A stretch of DNA of 64,000 nt from Brevundimonas lutea (GTDB lineage: Bacteria; Pseudomonadota; Alphaproteobacteria; Caulobacterales; Caulobacteraceae), in the NCBI RefSeq assembly GCF_003704105.1, contig NZ_QUOQ01000002.1, positions 186,001 to 250,000 of the forward strand. Reading direction: 5' to 3'. The position numbers and the translations under genes were made by a program. Of this stretch, positions 48,709 through 58,131 are shown piece after piece. Each line of letters begins with the position of its first letter. Positions within the stretch are counted from its first letter, which is position 1. The notes beneath the pieces were generated by a model. That model made no database searches. It was not told the origin of the DNA and saw nothing but the letters and a program-made list of their open reading frames with translations.

Positions 48709-49683
48709 TCAGTCCTTCGTCGGATCGGCCCGGGTCTTGTCGCCATAGGTCATGGCCAGGAAGACGTCCTCCAGGTCCGGATCCTCGGTGGTGATGTCGC
48801 GGATGGTCACCCCGGCGGCGCGCACGGCGGCCAGCACCTGCTCCACGCTGGACTGGCCGGAGCGGTAGGTCACGGAGAAGGCCCCGTTGGCGCGCGGTTT
48901 CACCTCGAACCCCTCCAGAACCGGCGGCGCGGTCAGGTCGTGCTCCGGCGTGACCACCACATTGCGGGTGTCCAGCCGACGCAGCAGCTGGCCGGTCGGC
49001 TCGCAGGCGATGACTTCGCCGTGGTTGACGATGGCGATGGTGTCGCACAGCTCCTGAGCCTCCTCCAGATAGTGGGTGGTCAGGACGATGGTGACGCCCT
49101 CGGCATTGATGCGCCGGACGTATTCCCACAGCTGGCGGCGCAGCTCGACGTCCACCCCGGCGGTGGGCTCGTCCAGGATCAGGATGGGCGGATTGTGGAC
49201 CAGGGCCTTGGCCACCATCAGCCGCCGTTTCATGCCGCCGGAAAGCGCCCGGACATAGGCGTTGGCCTTGTCCGACAGACCCAGGGCGGCCAGCAGTTCA
49301 TCCGAACGTCGCTCGTCGGCCGGAACGCCATAGAAGCCGGCCTGAACCTCCAGCGCCTCGCGTGGCGTGAAGAAGACGTCGGCGGTGATTTCCTGGGGCA
49401 CCACGCCCAGCGCCGCACGGGCGTCGCGGGGCCGATGATCGATGTCGCGGCCCCAGATCTGGACCACGCCCTCGGACTTGTTGACCACCCCCGCGAGGAT
49501 ATTGATCAGGGTCGACTTGCCCGCCCCGTTGGGCCCCAGCAGGCCGAACATCGAGCCACGCGGTATGTCCAGATCGATGCCGTGCAGCGCCGTCTTGGGC
49601 GGCGCCTTCTTGGAGCCGGCGTAGGTCTTCTTCAGCCCCCTGACCGAGATGGCGTTGTCGGGCAGGGCTTCGGCTTCGGGCAT
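48709..49683 (-). CDS. ABC transporter ATP-binding protein
   Basis: A 324-residue ATPase. Walker A is GLLGPNGAGKSTL, the Q-loop is VVPQEI, the signature is ALSGGMKRRLMVAKAL, Walker B is ILILDEPTAGVD, and the switch His is in VLTTHYLEEAQ. The C-terminal 90 residues form a regulatory domain like those of DrrA/CcmA-type exporters. The start at 49683 was preferred over upstream in-frame ATGs because it begins the conserved part. No permease gene is adjacent, so its membrane partner lies elsewhere. Confidence 0.92.
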   Translation of the reverse strand: MPEAEALPDNAISVRGLKKTYAGSKKAPPKTALHGIDLDIPRGSMFGLLGPNGAGKSTLINILAGVVNKSEGVVQIWGRDIDHRPRDARAALGVVPQEITADVFFTPREALEVQAGFYGVPADERRSDELLAALGLSDKANAYVRALSGGMKRRLMVAKALVHNPPILILDEPTAGVDVELRRQLWEYVRRINAEGVTIVLTTHYLEEAQELCDTIAIVNHGEVIACEPTGQLLRRLDTRNVVVTPEHDLTAPPVLEGFEVKPRANGAFSVTYRSGQSSVEQVLAAVRAAGVTIRDITTEDPDLEDVFLAMTYGDKTRADPTKD

Positions 49684-49768
49684 GCGGCTCTTTCGGCTTT
49701 GACGCTGGACGGGGCGCGGCATAGGTATGCGCCGACCTCTCCTTCGCCAAGTGCCGAGCCCGAACGCC

Positions 49769-50005
49769 ATGCCGCCGCGCCACCCCGACGTCCTCGTCCC
49801 GCCGCCCGAGGAGATCGTCGTCTCCACCAAGCGGGTCGCCTGCGACGGCGGCGGCGTCCTGGGCCATCCGCTGGTCTATATGGACATGGGCGAGGACGAC
49901 TTCGTCGAGTGCGGCTATTGCGACCGCCGCTTCGTGCTGAGCGCCCATGAGCGCGCCGAGAGCGAGTATCTCGATCCCGCGCCGCGCCACGGCGAGGCGC
50001 ACTAA
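49769..50005 (+). CDS. Zinc-finger (zf-CHCC) domain protein, NDUFS6-like
   Basis: A 78-residue protein with RVACDGGGVLGHPLVYMDMG followed by VECGYCDRRFVL, the C-x8-H-x-C-x2-C zinc site of the zf-CHCC family, to which the complex I subunit NDUFS6 belongs. The start at 49769 matches family length. It may be a complex I accessory protein, as in other alphaproteobacteria. Convergent with the next small gene, 7 bases apart. Confidence 0.87.
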   Translation: MPPRHPDVLVPPPEEIVVSTKRVACDGGGVLGHPLVYMDMGEDDFVECGYCDRRFVLSAHERAESEYLDPAPRHGEAH

Positions 50006-50012
50006 GCCGACT

Positions 50013-50198
50013 TCAGCCCCCGCCGGTGCGCGCCGTGGCCTGTCCCGTGCCGTCGCACACCGGGCAGGTCTCGCCGTCCGGCAGGGTTCCGAGGCCCTGG
50101 CATTCGGGACACTGACTCGGGTCGATGCCGCTGGGGGCCGACGGGTCGGCGGGATCGCTGGGGGTCAGGCCGTGATCGTCGATCTCATGTTCGCGCAT
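50013..50198 (-). CDS. Small zinc-binding protein with paired CxxCxG motifs
   Basis: A 61-residue protein with CPECQGLGTLPDGETCPVCD: two C-x2-C-x-G knuckles as in the DnaJ zinc-finger and thiol-chaperone families. An acidic N-terminus (MREHEIDDHGLTPSD) precedes them. It probably binds one zinc. No full-length DnaJ parts are present, so a chaperone role is not implied. Confidence 0.75.
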   Translation of the reverse strand: MREHEIDDHGLTPSDPADPSAPSGIDPSQCPECQGLGTLPDGETCPVCDGTGQATARTGGG

Positions 50199-50271
50199 GG
50201 GGGCTGAACGAGCCGCCTCGCAAAGGGTTTCGGATGACAGGGCCGGGGCGATCCGTTAGGCGGGCCGCATC

Positions 50272-51195
50272 ATGGACGAGACCGAACGCCAATCCGAGGA
50301 ACGCGCCTGGGGCACCGCCAAGACCCTGGCCGAGGCCCTGCCCTATATCCAGGTCTATGACCGCGAGACCGTAGTCATCAAATACGGCGGTCACGCCATG
50401 GGCGAGGAGGCGGTGGCCCGCCAGTTCGCCGCCGATGTAGTGCTGCTGAAGCTGATGGGCGTGAACCCCGTGGTGGTCCACGGCGGTGGTCCCCAGATCA
50501 GCGCCATGCTGGACAAGGCCGGGGTGCGGTCGGACTTCGTCGACGGCCTGAGGGTGACCGACGGCGACACCATGCAGATCGCCGAAATGGTCCTGTCGGG
50601 CGCGGTCAACAAGGAGATCGCCCACTGGATCTCGGTGGCCGGCAAGGAGGCCGATGTGCGCGGCGTCGGCCTGTCGGGCAAGGACGCCGGTCTGCTGACG
50701 GTTGAGAAGACGCGCCGCACCAAGCGCGATCCCGACAGCCTGATCGAGCACGAGGTCGATCTGGGCTTCGTCGGCGAGCCCACCAAGGTCGATCCCAAGC
50801 TGGTGGTCCGCCTGATCGAATCCGACGCCGACTGGGTGCCGGTGATCGCCCCCATCGGGGTGGCCGAGGACGGCCGCACCTTCAACGTCAACGCTGATAC
50901 GGTGGCGGGGGCGATGGCCGGATCGCTGAAGGCCAAGCGCATGCTGCTGCTGACCGACGTGGCGGGGGTGAAGGGCAAGGACGGCCAGATCATCCGCCAG
51001 ATGACGGTCGCGGACGCCGAGGCGCTGATCGTCGACGGCACGGCCACCGGCGGCATGATCCCCAAGCTCCAGACCGCCGTCGCGGCCGTGCGCGAAGGCG
51101 TCGAGGCGGTGGTCATCCTGGACGGCCGCCGTCCCCACGCCATGCTGGTCGAGCTGTTCACCGAGCACGGCGCCGGCACCCTGGTGAAGGCATGA
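50272..51195 (+). CDS. argB: Acetylglutamate kinase
   Basis: A 307-residue amino-acid kinase that phosphorylates N-acetylglutamate in arginine synthesis. [20 protein letters not shown] is the ATP-binding start, [19 protein letters not shown] binds substrate, and [20 protein letters not shown] and [20 protein letters not shown] are diagnostic. The N-terminal helix suggests the arginine-sensitive hexameric form. It overlaps the HAD gene by 4 bases. Confidence 0.96.
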   Translation: MDETERQSEERAWGTAKTLAEALPYIQVYDRETVVIKYGGHAMGEEAVARQFAADVVLLKLMGVNPVVVHGGGPQISAMLDKAGVRSDFVDGLRVTDGDTMQIAEMVLSGAVNKEIAHWISVAGKEADVRGVGLSGKDAGLLTVEKTRRTKRDPDSLIEHEVDLGFVGEPTKVDPKLVVRLIESDADWVPVIAPIGVAEDGRTFNVNADTVAGAMAGSLKAKRMLLLTDVAGVKGKDGQIIRQMTVADAEALIVDGTATGGMIPKLQTAVAAVREGVEAVVILDGRRPHAMLVELFTEHGAGTLVKA

Positions 51196-52034
51196 TGGAC
51201 AGCGAAGGCCGTCTCCCTCCCCCACAGGGGAGGGTGGTCGCAGAGCGACCGGGTGGGGACGCTCCAGAATCTTCAGGCGCCGGCGCTCGCGGTCATCGGC
51301 CCTCCCCACCCGTCGCCGCTTCGCAGCGACTGCCCTCCCCCGAAGGGGAGGGAGAGCCGGCCACCGAACTCGGCGCCGACCTCAGCCACGTCCGCACCTG
51401 GCTGTTCGATCTGGACGACACCCTCTATCCGCCGGAGCGGCAAATCCTGAAGCGCGTTTCGGGCCGCATCCGCGACTACATGATCCGCCTGACCGGCCTG
51501 CCGGAGGACGAGGCGCGGGCGCTGCAGCTGAAGTATCTGGCTGACCACGGCGCGGCCCTGGGCGGGCTGATGGCCGATTACGAGATCGACGTCGCCGATT
51601 TTCTGCATGACGTCCACGACGTGGCGCTGGACGACCTGGAGCCGACCGAAGGTCTGCGCGCGGCGCTGGAGCGGCTGGAAGGCCCCCGCTACATCTTCAC
51701 CAACGGCTCGATCCGCCACGGCGAGCGGGTGGCCGAGCAGTTGGGCGTGCGCGACCTGTTCGACGGCCTGTTCGCCATCGAGGACGCCGACATGCGGCCC
51801 AAGCCCCACCCCGACACCTTCTCCCGCATGCTGGACCGCTTCGCTCTGGACCCGGTCCACACCGCCTTCTTCGAGGACACCGAGCGCAATCTCGACCCGG
51901 CCAAGGCGCTGGGCATGACCACGGTTCTGGTCGGCCCCAGGGCGCTGGACTCCGAGGCGGCGTTCGTCGATCACCGGGCGCTCGCGCTGGCCCCCTTCCT
52001 CGCCACCGCCGTGCTCAAGGGAGACGCCGCATGA
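51192..52034 (+). CDS. HAD-family hydrolase (pyrimidine 5'-nucleotidase type) with repeat-encoded N-terminus
   Basis: A 280-residue protein. The HAD core starts at about residue 66: [12 protein letters not shown] has the catalytic Asp73 and Asp75, FTNGSIRHG is motif II, and [17 protein letters not shown] is the acidic motif. The sequence between the start (MMDSEGR) and residue 55 is encoded by a palindromic repeat, and no in-frame ATG, GTG or TTG lies between the repeat and the core. So translation must run through the repeat. It overlaps argB and dapD by 4 bases each. Homologues usually act on nucleoside monophosphates. Confidence 0.88.
   Translation: MMDSEGRLPPPQGRVVAERPGGDAPESSGAGARGHRPSPPVAASQRLPSPEGEGEPATELGADLSHVRTWLFDLDDTLYPPERQILKRVSGRIRDYMIRLTGLPEDEARALQLKYLADHGAALGGLMADYEIDVADFLHDVHDVALDDLEPTEGLRAALERLEGPRYIFTNGSIRHGERVAEQLGVRDLFDGLFAIEDADMRPKPHPDTFSRMLDRFALDPVHTAFFEDTERNLDPAKALGMTTVLVGPRALDSEAAFVDHRALALAPFLATAVLKGDAA
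51211..51355. repeat. Composite palindromic (REP-like) element inside the HAD gene
   Basis: Two 8-base hairpins flank it: CCCTCCCC/GGGGAGGG at 51215-51234 and again at 51333-51352. Two inner GTCGC/GCGAC hairpins lie next to CGGGTGGGG and CCCCACCCG, so the whole block of about 145 bases is a large imperfect inverted repeat. Such elements are common between genes in alphaproteobacteria. Here it lies within coding sequence and is translated. Confidence 0.78.
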
Positions 52035-52891
52035 CCGACCGCGCCCAGCTGGAAACCGTCATCGAACAGGCCTGGGAGGCGCGCGCGGACATCTCGACCG
52101 CCACGAAAGGCGAGGTCCGGGAGGCGGTGGAGACCGCGCTGGCGCTGCTCGATTCCGGCGAGGCCCGTGTCGCCTCACGCGGTGAGGACGGCGTGTGGAC
52201 CACGCGTCAATGGCTGAAGAAGGCGGTGCTGCTGTCCTTCCGGCTGAACCCCAATGTTCGTATGGCGGGGCCGGTCGATGTCTTCATGGGGCTCAGTGAC
52301 CCGACCCCTGGTCCCTACTGGGACAAGGTGCCCGGCAAGTGGTCGCGCTGGACCGACGCCGAGTTCGAAAAGGCCGGTTTCCGCGCCGTGCCGGGCGCGG
52401 TGGCGCGCCAGGGCGCCTTCATCGGCAGGAACGTCGTGCTGATGCCCAGCTTCGTGAACATCGGCGCCTATGTCGATGAGGGCTCCATGGTCGACGCCTG
52501 GGCCACGGTCGGCAGCTGCGCCCAGATCGGCAAGAACGTGCACCTGTCGGGCGGCGCCGGCATCGGCGGCGTTCTGGAGCCGCTGCAGGCCAATCCGACC
52601 ATCATCGAGGACGGCTGCTTCATCGGCGCCCGCGCCGAGGTGGCCGAGGGCGTGATCGTGCGCGAGGGCGCCGTCCTGGCCATGGGCGTCTATCTGTCGG
52701 CCTCGACCCGGATCGTCGACCGCGCCACCGGCGAGGTGTTCCGCGGCGAGGTTCCGGCCTACAGCGTCGTCGTCCCCGGCGCCCTGCCCGGCCCGAACGG
52801 GGGGCCGTCGCTCTACTGCGCCGTCATCGTCAAGCGCGTGGACGCCCAAACCCGCGCCAAGACCGGCGTGAACGAACTGCTTCGGGACTAG
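52031..52891 (+). CDS. dapD: Tetrahydrodipicolinate N-succinyltransferase
   Basis: A 286-residue left-handed beta-helix enzyme of lysine/diaminopimelate synthesis, which succinylates tetrahydrodipicolinate with succinyl-Co[41 protein letters not shown] and [20 protein letters not shown] are the signature hexapeptide region. It overlaps the HAD gene by ATGA. DapD supplies both lysine and peptidoglycan cross-links. Confidence 0.97.
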   Translation: MTDRAQLETVIEQAWEARADISTATKGEVREAVETALALLDSGEARVASRGEDGVWTTRQWLKKAVLLSFRLNPNVRMAGPVDVFMGLSDPTPGPYWDKVPGKWSRWTDAEFEKAGFRAVPGAVARQGAFIGRNVVLMPSFVNIGAYVDEGSMVDAWATVGSCAQIGKNVHLSGGAGIGGVLEPLQANPTIIEDGCFIGARAEVAEGVIVREGAVLAMGVYLSASTRIVDRATGEVFRGEVPAYSVVVPGALPGPNGGPSLYCAVIVKRVDAQTRAKTGVNELLRD

Positions 52892-52976
52892 TCCTCCCGG
52901 AGCCCAGCCTCTGGCGCGGAACGGCGAAATCCGCTTCACATGAGGAGGGCCCAGGGGGGCCGGGGGAGAGAGCGGC

Positions 52977-53825
52977 TTGGCGGACGTCTTCGTATCCTAC
53001 AAGCGCGAGGACGAGCCGGCGGTCGCGCGGCTGGTCAAGGCGTTGCGCGGCGACGGGCTGACGGTCTGGTGGGATCGAGACATCCCCACCGGCGCCCCGT
53101 GGGAAGAGACCATCGAAAAGGAGCACGGCCTGGCCCGCTGCCTGGTGGTGTGCTGGTCCAAGGCCGCGGTGGCGTCCGAGAACGTCAAGGCCGAGGCCCG
53201 CAAGGCGCGCGGCAAGAATCAGCTGGTCCAGACCTTCATTGAGCCGTGCGAACCGCCGATGTTCTTCGGCGAGCGCCAGGGCATCGATCTGACAGGCTGG
53301 ACCGGCCGCGCCGACGACCCCCGGATCAAGGCGGTGATCGCGGGGGTCCGGGCGACGCTGGAGGGACGCGAGGCGGAAGCCGGCGTCGGCATGGCCGCGC
53401 CGAAATCCCGCACGCCGCCCCTGCCCATGCTGATCGGCGGCGGTGTCGCCCTCCTGGCCGTCGTCGCCGTCGGGGTCTGGTTCGCCACGCGTCCGACCCC
53501 CGAAACGACCCCTGAACCGAGCGCGGAAGACATCACCCTGGCCGCCCTGGAAGGGCGCTGGGGCACGCCGACCTGCGCGGACTCGGTCTACACCTACAGC
53601 GTGGTGCGCGATCCGTCGGCCGAGCAGATCCGCGTGGTCTCCCAGGGCAGCGACACCCGGTACGAAGGTCGCGTCATCAGCGTGACCGACGGCCTCGTGC
53701 TCACCGAGGCCCTTACGCCCGAGGAGGACCGCGGCAATGTCGTCGAGCTGCGGCCCGAGCCGACCCAGTTGGTGATCCAGGACCGCCGCTCGGAGGTGCG
53801 CCTCGTCATGGCCAAGTGCCCGTGA
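52977..53825 (+). CDS. TIR-domain protein with membrane helix and C-terminal extracytoplasmic domain
   Basis: A 282-residue protein starting at TTG behind a GGGGGAGAG site. Residues 1-125 are a TIR domain: ADVFVSYKREDEPAVARLV, WWDRDIPTGAPWEETIEKEH and CLVVCWSKAAVASENVKAEA. By alignment with SARM1, Glu43 is the candidate NADase catalytic residue. A helix (about 151-169) anchors it. The C-terminal part (183-282) is beta-rich with Cys200 and Cys281. TIR domains cleave NAD+ or make cyclic ADP-ribose signals in defence systems. It overlaps the RyR-domain gene, so the two are co-translated. Confidence 0.9.
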   Translation: MADVFVSYKREDEPAVARLVKALRGDGLTVWWDRDIPTGAPWEETIEKEHGLARCLVVCWSKAAVASENVKAEARKARGKNQLVQTFIEPCEPPMFFGERQGIDLTGWTGRADDPRIKAVIAGVRATLEGREAEAGVGMAAPKSRTPPLPMLIGGGVALLAVVAVGVWFATRPTPETTPEPSAEDITLAALEGRWGTPTCADSVYTYSVVRDPSAEQIRVVSQGSDTRYEGRVISVTDGLVLTEALTPEEDRGNVVELRPEPTQLVIQDRRSEVRLVMAKCP

Positions 53826-55846
53826 CGCCGACCTCGCTGCGCTGGACCGTCGTCAATCTGGGAGGCCAGAAGGCCACCCTGCTGAAGACCGTGCTGGGCG
53901 CCGCGACCTGCGTGCTCGGGTTTCTGGGCTTCGTCGAAATCTATCGGCCGGCGACGCCCGAGGCCTATATCGAATGCCTGTTCCGCACGGTCCAGCTGCT
54001 GTTCGCGCAGTTCCCCACGGACGTCCGATCCGCGGCGGGCGACGACATCCCCTGGACCCTGAACGTGGCGCGCTTCGCCATGCCGGCCCTGTTCCTGTGG
54101 TTCGGCGCCACGGCCCTGGTCCGCAAGATCCGCCGACCGATCGGCGCCGCCTCCGTCGGCATGAAGCGGGGGCACCTGATCCTGACCGGCGCGACCGATC
54201 ACACCACCGCGCTGATGCGGCGCCGCAAGGGCGAATCGGCCGAGGACGGCGTCATTCTGGCGGGAGACGAGGCCGAGGCCGCCACTCTGTCGGCCGGGCG
54301 GGGCGCGGTGCTGGTGGGCGACAGCGCCGATCCGGAAACCTGGCGCCGCGCCGGCGTGCTGCGCGCCCGGGCCGCCCTGATCCTGGAGAGTGACGACCGG
54401 GCCGGCATGGCCGCCGCCCTGGCCGTGGCCGAGGCGGCGCGAGACCGGTCGACCGAGCTGGAGCCCATCGACGTGGTCTGCGCCCTGGCCGATCCCGACC
54501 TGAGGGCCCTGGTCGATCAGGTTTATCGCGGCCAGGACGTGTTGCCCGGCGTGGCCCTGCACATCGCCTCGCCCGCCGAAGCGAGGGTCAGGGACCTGCT
54601 GGCCCGTGAGCCGCTCCATCGCTCGGTCGATGTGGAGCGCGGCGAGCCGGTGCGCGCCGCCATCCTGGGCTTCGGCGCCACGGGCGAGGCGCTGGCCCTG
54701 CAGCTGGCCCGCGCCGCCATCGTCGCCGACCAGCCGCCCCAGATCGTGGTCGTCGATCGCCAGGCCGCGCGTCAGGGCCGGGCCTTTCGGGAACGCCACG
54801 GCCGCCCCGCGCCGCTGGAGACCATCGCCTTCCAGGAAGGCGATCTGGACCCGGGCGATGAGGGCGAGATTGATCGCCTGCTGGCCGGCCCTCTGGGCGA
54901 GGCCAACATCGTCTTCGTCTGCCTGTCCGATGACCCGACCAGCGTGCTGATGGCGGTGGCGCTACGGCGCGGCTGGGCCCGACTGGGCCGTCTGGCCCCG
55001 CCGATCCGTCTGCGGCGGCATGGCCCGCACGACCTGACCCGCCAGCTGTCCGCCCTGCCCATCCCCGATGTCGACCTTACCCGCATCTCAAGCTTCGGAG
55101 GCGACGAGGCCCGCAACCTGGAGGCCCTGACCGGCGCGCGCCTGGACCGCCGGGCCCGCGCCATCCACGACGGGTATATCAGCCGGCTCCCCGCCGGCGG
55201 CCCGACCCAGCCCAGCCAGCGGCCCTGGCCGCGCCTCGGACAAGCCTATCGCCAGGCCAACCGGGACCAGGCCGACTACATCCCACTTCGCCTCGCGTCC
55301 CTGGGCTGGACCACGCGGCCGGGCGCCGGCGCGCCGCCGACCCTGACCGACGCCGCGATTGAGCGGGCGGCCCGGACCGAGCATCGGCGCTGGGCGGCCA
55401 GCGCGGAGCTGATCGGCTGGCGTCACGCCGCGGTCCGCGACAACGCCCGCAAACGCCACCCCGACCTCGTGCCCTACGATACGCTGAGCGAGGCGGCCAA
55501 GGCCAAGGATCGGGCAGTGGTCGGCGACATGGTCGCGCTGTTGGCCCAGGAGGGGGTGGCGGTGTCGGCGTTCGACTCTCTTCGCCTGGACTCGGCCGAC
55601 GCCGAAGCGATTGCGGCCCGTCTGGCGTCGGCGACCGAGGGCCCGCCCCGCATCATCTCCGGCCTGGACACCGACGATCAGGTTCGCGCCCTGGAGACGG
55701 CGCGTCGGCTCCGGCCGGACGTCATCTGGCGCATCGAACTCGATGAGCCCGTCCCGAGCCGCCTTGAAGCCTTGAGCCCGGATGTCCGCCCGGCGGCCAT
55801 GGCGCTGATCGAGGGCGCGGATCAGGTGGTCGCGGCCTCCGACTGA
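53816..55846 (+). CDS. Two-helix membrane protein with TrkA-N-like Rossmann domains and an RyR domain
   Basis: A 676-residue protein; the start is GTG at 53816, or more likely 53822, where GTGA overlaps the TIR stop. Two membrane helices (about 19-42 and 82-102) bracket a loop rich in Phe/Leu (LFRTVQLLFAQFP), resembling a pore region without a K+ filter. A degenerate Rossmann unit (about 117-230) and a second with GFGATGEALALQLARA (Gly285-Gly290) resemble TrkA-N/RCK domains. An RyR domain (about 512-575) has EHRRWAASAELIGWR and KRHPDLVPYDTLSEAAKAKD. It is probably a ligand-gated membrane effector or channel. Confidence 0.85.
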   Translation: MPVTPTSLRWTVVNLGGQKATLLKTVLGAATCVLGFLGFVEIYRPATPEAYIECLFRTVQLLFAQFPTDVRSAAGDDIPWTLNVARFAMPALFLWFGATALVRKIRRPIGAASVGMKRGHLILTGATDHTTALMRRRKGESAEDGVILAGDEAEAATLSAGRGAVLVGDSADPETWRRAGVLRARAALILESDDRAGMAAALAVAEAARDRSTELEPIDVVCALADPDLRALVDQVYRGQDVLPGVALHIASPAEARVRDLLAREPLHRSVDVERGEPVRAAILGFGATGEALALQLARAAIVADQPPQIVVVDRQAARQGRAFRERHGRPAPLETIAFQEGDLDPGDEGEIDRLLAGPLGEANIVFVCLSDDPTSVLMAVALRRGWARLGRLAPPIRLRRHGPHDLTRQLSALPIPDVDLTRISSFGGDEARNLEALTGARLDRRARAIHDGYISRLPAGGPTQPSQRPWPRLGQAYRQANRDQADYIPLRLASLGWTTRPGAGAPPTLTDAAIERAARTEHRRWAASAELIGWRHAAVRDNARKRHPDLVPYDTLSEAAKAKDRAVVGDMVALLAQEGVAVSAFDSLRLDSADAEAIAARLASATEGPPRIISGLDTDDQVRALETARRLRPDVIWRIELDEPVPSRLEALSPDVRPAAMALIEGADQVVAASD

Positions 55847-55852
55847 GGGCGT

Positions 55853-56926
55853 TCAGTCGATGATTCGGTTCAGGTGGCCCATCTTGCGGCCAGGACGCGC
55901 CTCGCCCTTGCCGTAGAGATGCAGCCGTACGCCGGGATCGGCGGCAAGCGTCGCCCAGTCCTGAACGGCCGGGCCCAGCAGATTGGTCATCTCTACCTTA
56001 GCCCGCGCTTCGGTCGGGCCCAGCGGCCAGCCCATGACGGCGCGGACATGCTGTTCGAACTGGTCGCAGAGACAGCCGTCCTGGGTCCAGTGGCCGGTGT
56101 TGTGCACGCGCGGCGCGATCTCGTTGACCAGAAGCGTCCCATCCGAAAGCTGGAACAGCTCCACCCCCATGACCCCGACATAATCGAGCCCGTCCAGGAT
56201 GGCCGTGGCGATCTTGCGGGCGCGGGCCTCGGTCGCGGCGTCGATCTCGGCGGGGGCGACGGTGGTGGCCAGGACGCCGTTCGCATGAACGTTCTGGCCC
56301 AGCGGATAGACGGCGATCTCGCCGCTCCAGGAACGGGCGCAGATGATCGAAAGCTCGCGCGTGAAGTCGGCCCGGGCCTCCAGGATGGCGGCGCGGCCAG
56401 CCATCGCGCCGAGCGCGGTCTCCGCGTCAGCCGGCTCGCGGATCCAGACCTGACCCTTGCCGTCATAGCCCTCGCGCCGGGTCTTGAGCACGGCCGGCAG
56501 GCCCAGCCGCGCGATGGCCTCATCGAGGGAGACGCGGTCTTCCACGGCGGCGAAGGCGACCGTGGTCGCGCCGACGCCGTTCAGGAAGGTCTTCTCTTCC
56601 AGCCGGTCCTGGGCCACGGCGAGGGCGCGCGGGCCGGGCGCGACGCGGGCGCCCGCACGGGTCAGACGCTCGACCGAGGCGGCGGGCACATTCTCGAACT
56701 CGAAGGTGACGGCGTCGGCCAGGGCGCCCAGTCGATCGAGGGCGTCGGCGTCATCATAGGCGGCGACGATCTGCTCGCGCGCCACCCGGCCCGCAGGGCT
56801 GTTCGGCTGAGGGTCCAGGATGACGGTGTCGAAGCCCAGCCGCGCCGCCGCCTGGGCCAGCATCCGGCCCAGCTGGCCGCCGCCCAGGACGCCGAGGGTC
56901 GAGCCGGGGGGAAGCGCCGCCGTCAC
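55853..56926 (-). CDS. purK: 5-(carboxyamino)imidazole ribonucleotide synthase
   Basis: A 357-residue ATP-grasp enzyme of purine synthesis that carboxylates AIR with bicarbonate and ATP. LGVLGGGQLGRMLAQAAARL is the N-terminal signature, VTFEFENVPAASVERL precedes the ATP-grasp core, and LVNEIAPRVHNTGHWTQDGC is the conserved active-site region. The GTG start follows the purE stop directly. Co-transcribed with purE. Confidence 0.96.
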   Translation of the reverse strand: MTAALPPGSTLGVLGGGQLGRMLAQAAARLGFDTVILDPQPNSPAGRVAREQIVAAYDDADALDRLGALADAVTFEFENVPAASVERLTRAGARVAPGPRALAVAQDRLEEKTFLNGVGATTVAFAAVEDRVSLDEAIARLGLPAVLKTRREGYDGKGQVWIREPADAETALGAMAGRAAILEARADFTRELSIICARSWSGEIAVYPLGQNVHANGVLATTVAPAEIDAATEARARKIATAILDGLDYVGVMGVELFQLSDGTLLVNEIAPRVHNTGHWTQDGCLCDQFEQHVRAVMGWPLGPTEARAKVEMTNLLGPAVQDWATLAADPGVRLHLYGKGEARPGRKMGHLNRIID

Positions 56927-57418
56927 TCAGTCCTCGACCGTCTCGTGGACCGCCTCGGCCTGGGCCTCGATGAAGGCCTTGAGGCGTCCAAGCAACTCCG
57001 GATCGTTCAGCGCCAGGATCTGGCCGGCCAGGATGCCCGCGTTCTTGGCTCCCGCCTCGCCGATGGCCAGGGTCGCGACCGGCACGCCGCCGGGCATCTG
57101 GACGATCGACAACAGGCTGTCGAGCCCGCTCAGCGCCTTTGACTGGACCGGCACGCCCAGCACCGGCAGCGGCGTCATGGAGGCCACCATGCCCGGCAGA
57201 TGGGCCGCGCCGCCCGCTCCGGCGATGATCACCTTGAACCCCGCCTCGGCTGCGCCGTGGGCGAAGTCCCACAGCCGCTTGGGCGTGCGGTGCGCCGAGA
57301 CCACCCGGGCCTCCCAGGCCACGCCCAGCCGGTCCAGCGCGTCGGCCGCGTGCTTCATCGTGGGCCAGTCCGAGCGACTACCCATGACGATGGCGACGGG
57401 TGGGTTGGCGTGGGCCAT
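56927..57418 (-). CDS. purE: 5-(carboxyamino)imidazole ribonucleotide mutase
   Basis: A 163-residue class I PurE that isomerises N5-CAIR to [24 protein letters not shown] and [17 protein letters not shown] hold the catalytic residues, and [20 protein letters not shown] forms the substrate loop. Paired with purK, as required for the two-step bacterial route. Confidence 0.96.
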   Translation of the reverse strand: MAHANPPVAIVMGSRSDWPTMKHAADALDRLGVAWEARVVSAHRTPKRLWDFAHGAAEAGFKVIIAGAGGAAHLPGMVASMTPLPVLGVPVQSKALSGLDSLLSIVQMPGGVPVATLAIGEAGAKNAGILAGQILALNDPELLGRLKAFIEAQAEAVHETVED

Positions 57419-57546
57419 GCGCGCCCCTCTCTGCGCGGGAAAGCGCGGGACTACACGCGCGGCGTTGCGCCCGCAACCGGCGGCCCTATCATCGGACCCG
57501 TCGGAGCCGGGGTGAGTCGCCCGGGCCTGAGGGACTGACGGCGATC

Positions 57547-58131
57547 TTGACCACTCTGGACGTGACCGGAACGGCCGAACTGGAGCGCCTGCGCGCCGAG
57601 GTCGCGGCCCTGCGCGCCCGCACCGCCGAGCTCGAGGCCCGGGCCGTCACCGCAGAGGCCCTGGCCGACCACGACGTCCTGACCCCGACCCTGAACCGCC
57701 GCGGCTTCGTCGAGGTGCTGAAGCGCACTATGGCCTATTGCGCCCGCCATCAGGTCGAGGCGGTGCTGCTGTATCTCGACCTGGACGGCTTCAAGGGGGT
57801 CAACGACACCCTGGGCCACGCCGCCGGCGACGCCGCCCTGATCAAGGTCGCCGGTCTGCTGAGCGAGAATGTGCGCGAGTCCGACGCCGTCGGTCGGCTC
57901 GGCGGTGACGAATTCGCCCTGGTGATGCTGAACGCCGGGCTGGAGCAGGGTCGCGACAAGGCCCGCCTTCTGACCGAACGCATGGCGTCCGAACCCTTCG
58001 AGTGGGAGGGCCGCACCGCATCCCTTGGCGGCGCCTTCGGCATCCGCGCCTATGTCGGCCAGGACGACCCTGAGACCTGGCTGGCCGAGGCCGATGCCGC
58101 CATGTGGGTCAGAAAGCGCGGCGCCCGCTGA
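57547..58131 (+). CDS. Diguanylate cyclase (GGDEF domain)
   Basis: A 194-residue protein starting at TTG (57547), where a short coiled coil ([20 protein letters not shown]) begins. The GGDEF domain has [40 protein letters not shown] and an intact GGDEF with the inhibitory site RESD five residues before it. It makes cyclic di-GMP from two GTP, with product feedback. No input domain beyond the coiled coil. It overlaps the S4 gene (TGATG). Confidence 0.9.
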   Translation: MTTLDVTGTAELERLRAEVAALRARTAELEARAVTAEALADHDVLTPTLNRRGFVEVLKRTMAYCARHQVEAVLLYLDLDGFKGVNDTLGHAAGDAALIKVAGLLSENVRESDAVGRLGGDEFALVMLNAGLEQGRDKARLLTERMASEPFEWEGRTASLGGAFGIRAYVGQDDPETWLAEADAAMWVRKRGAR

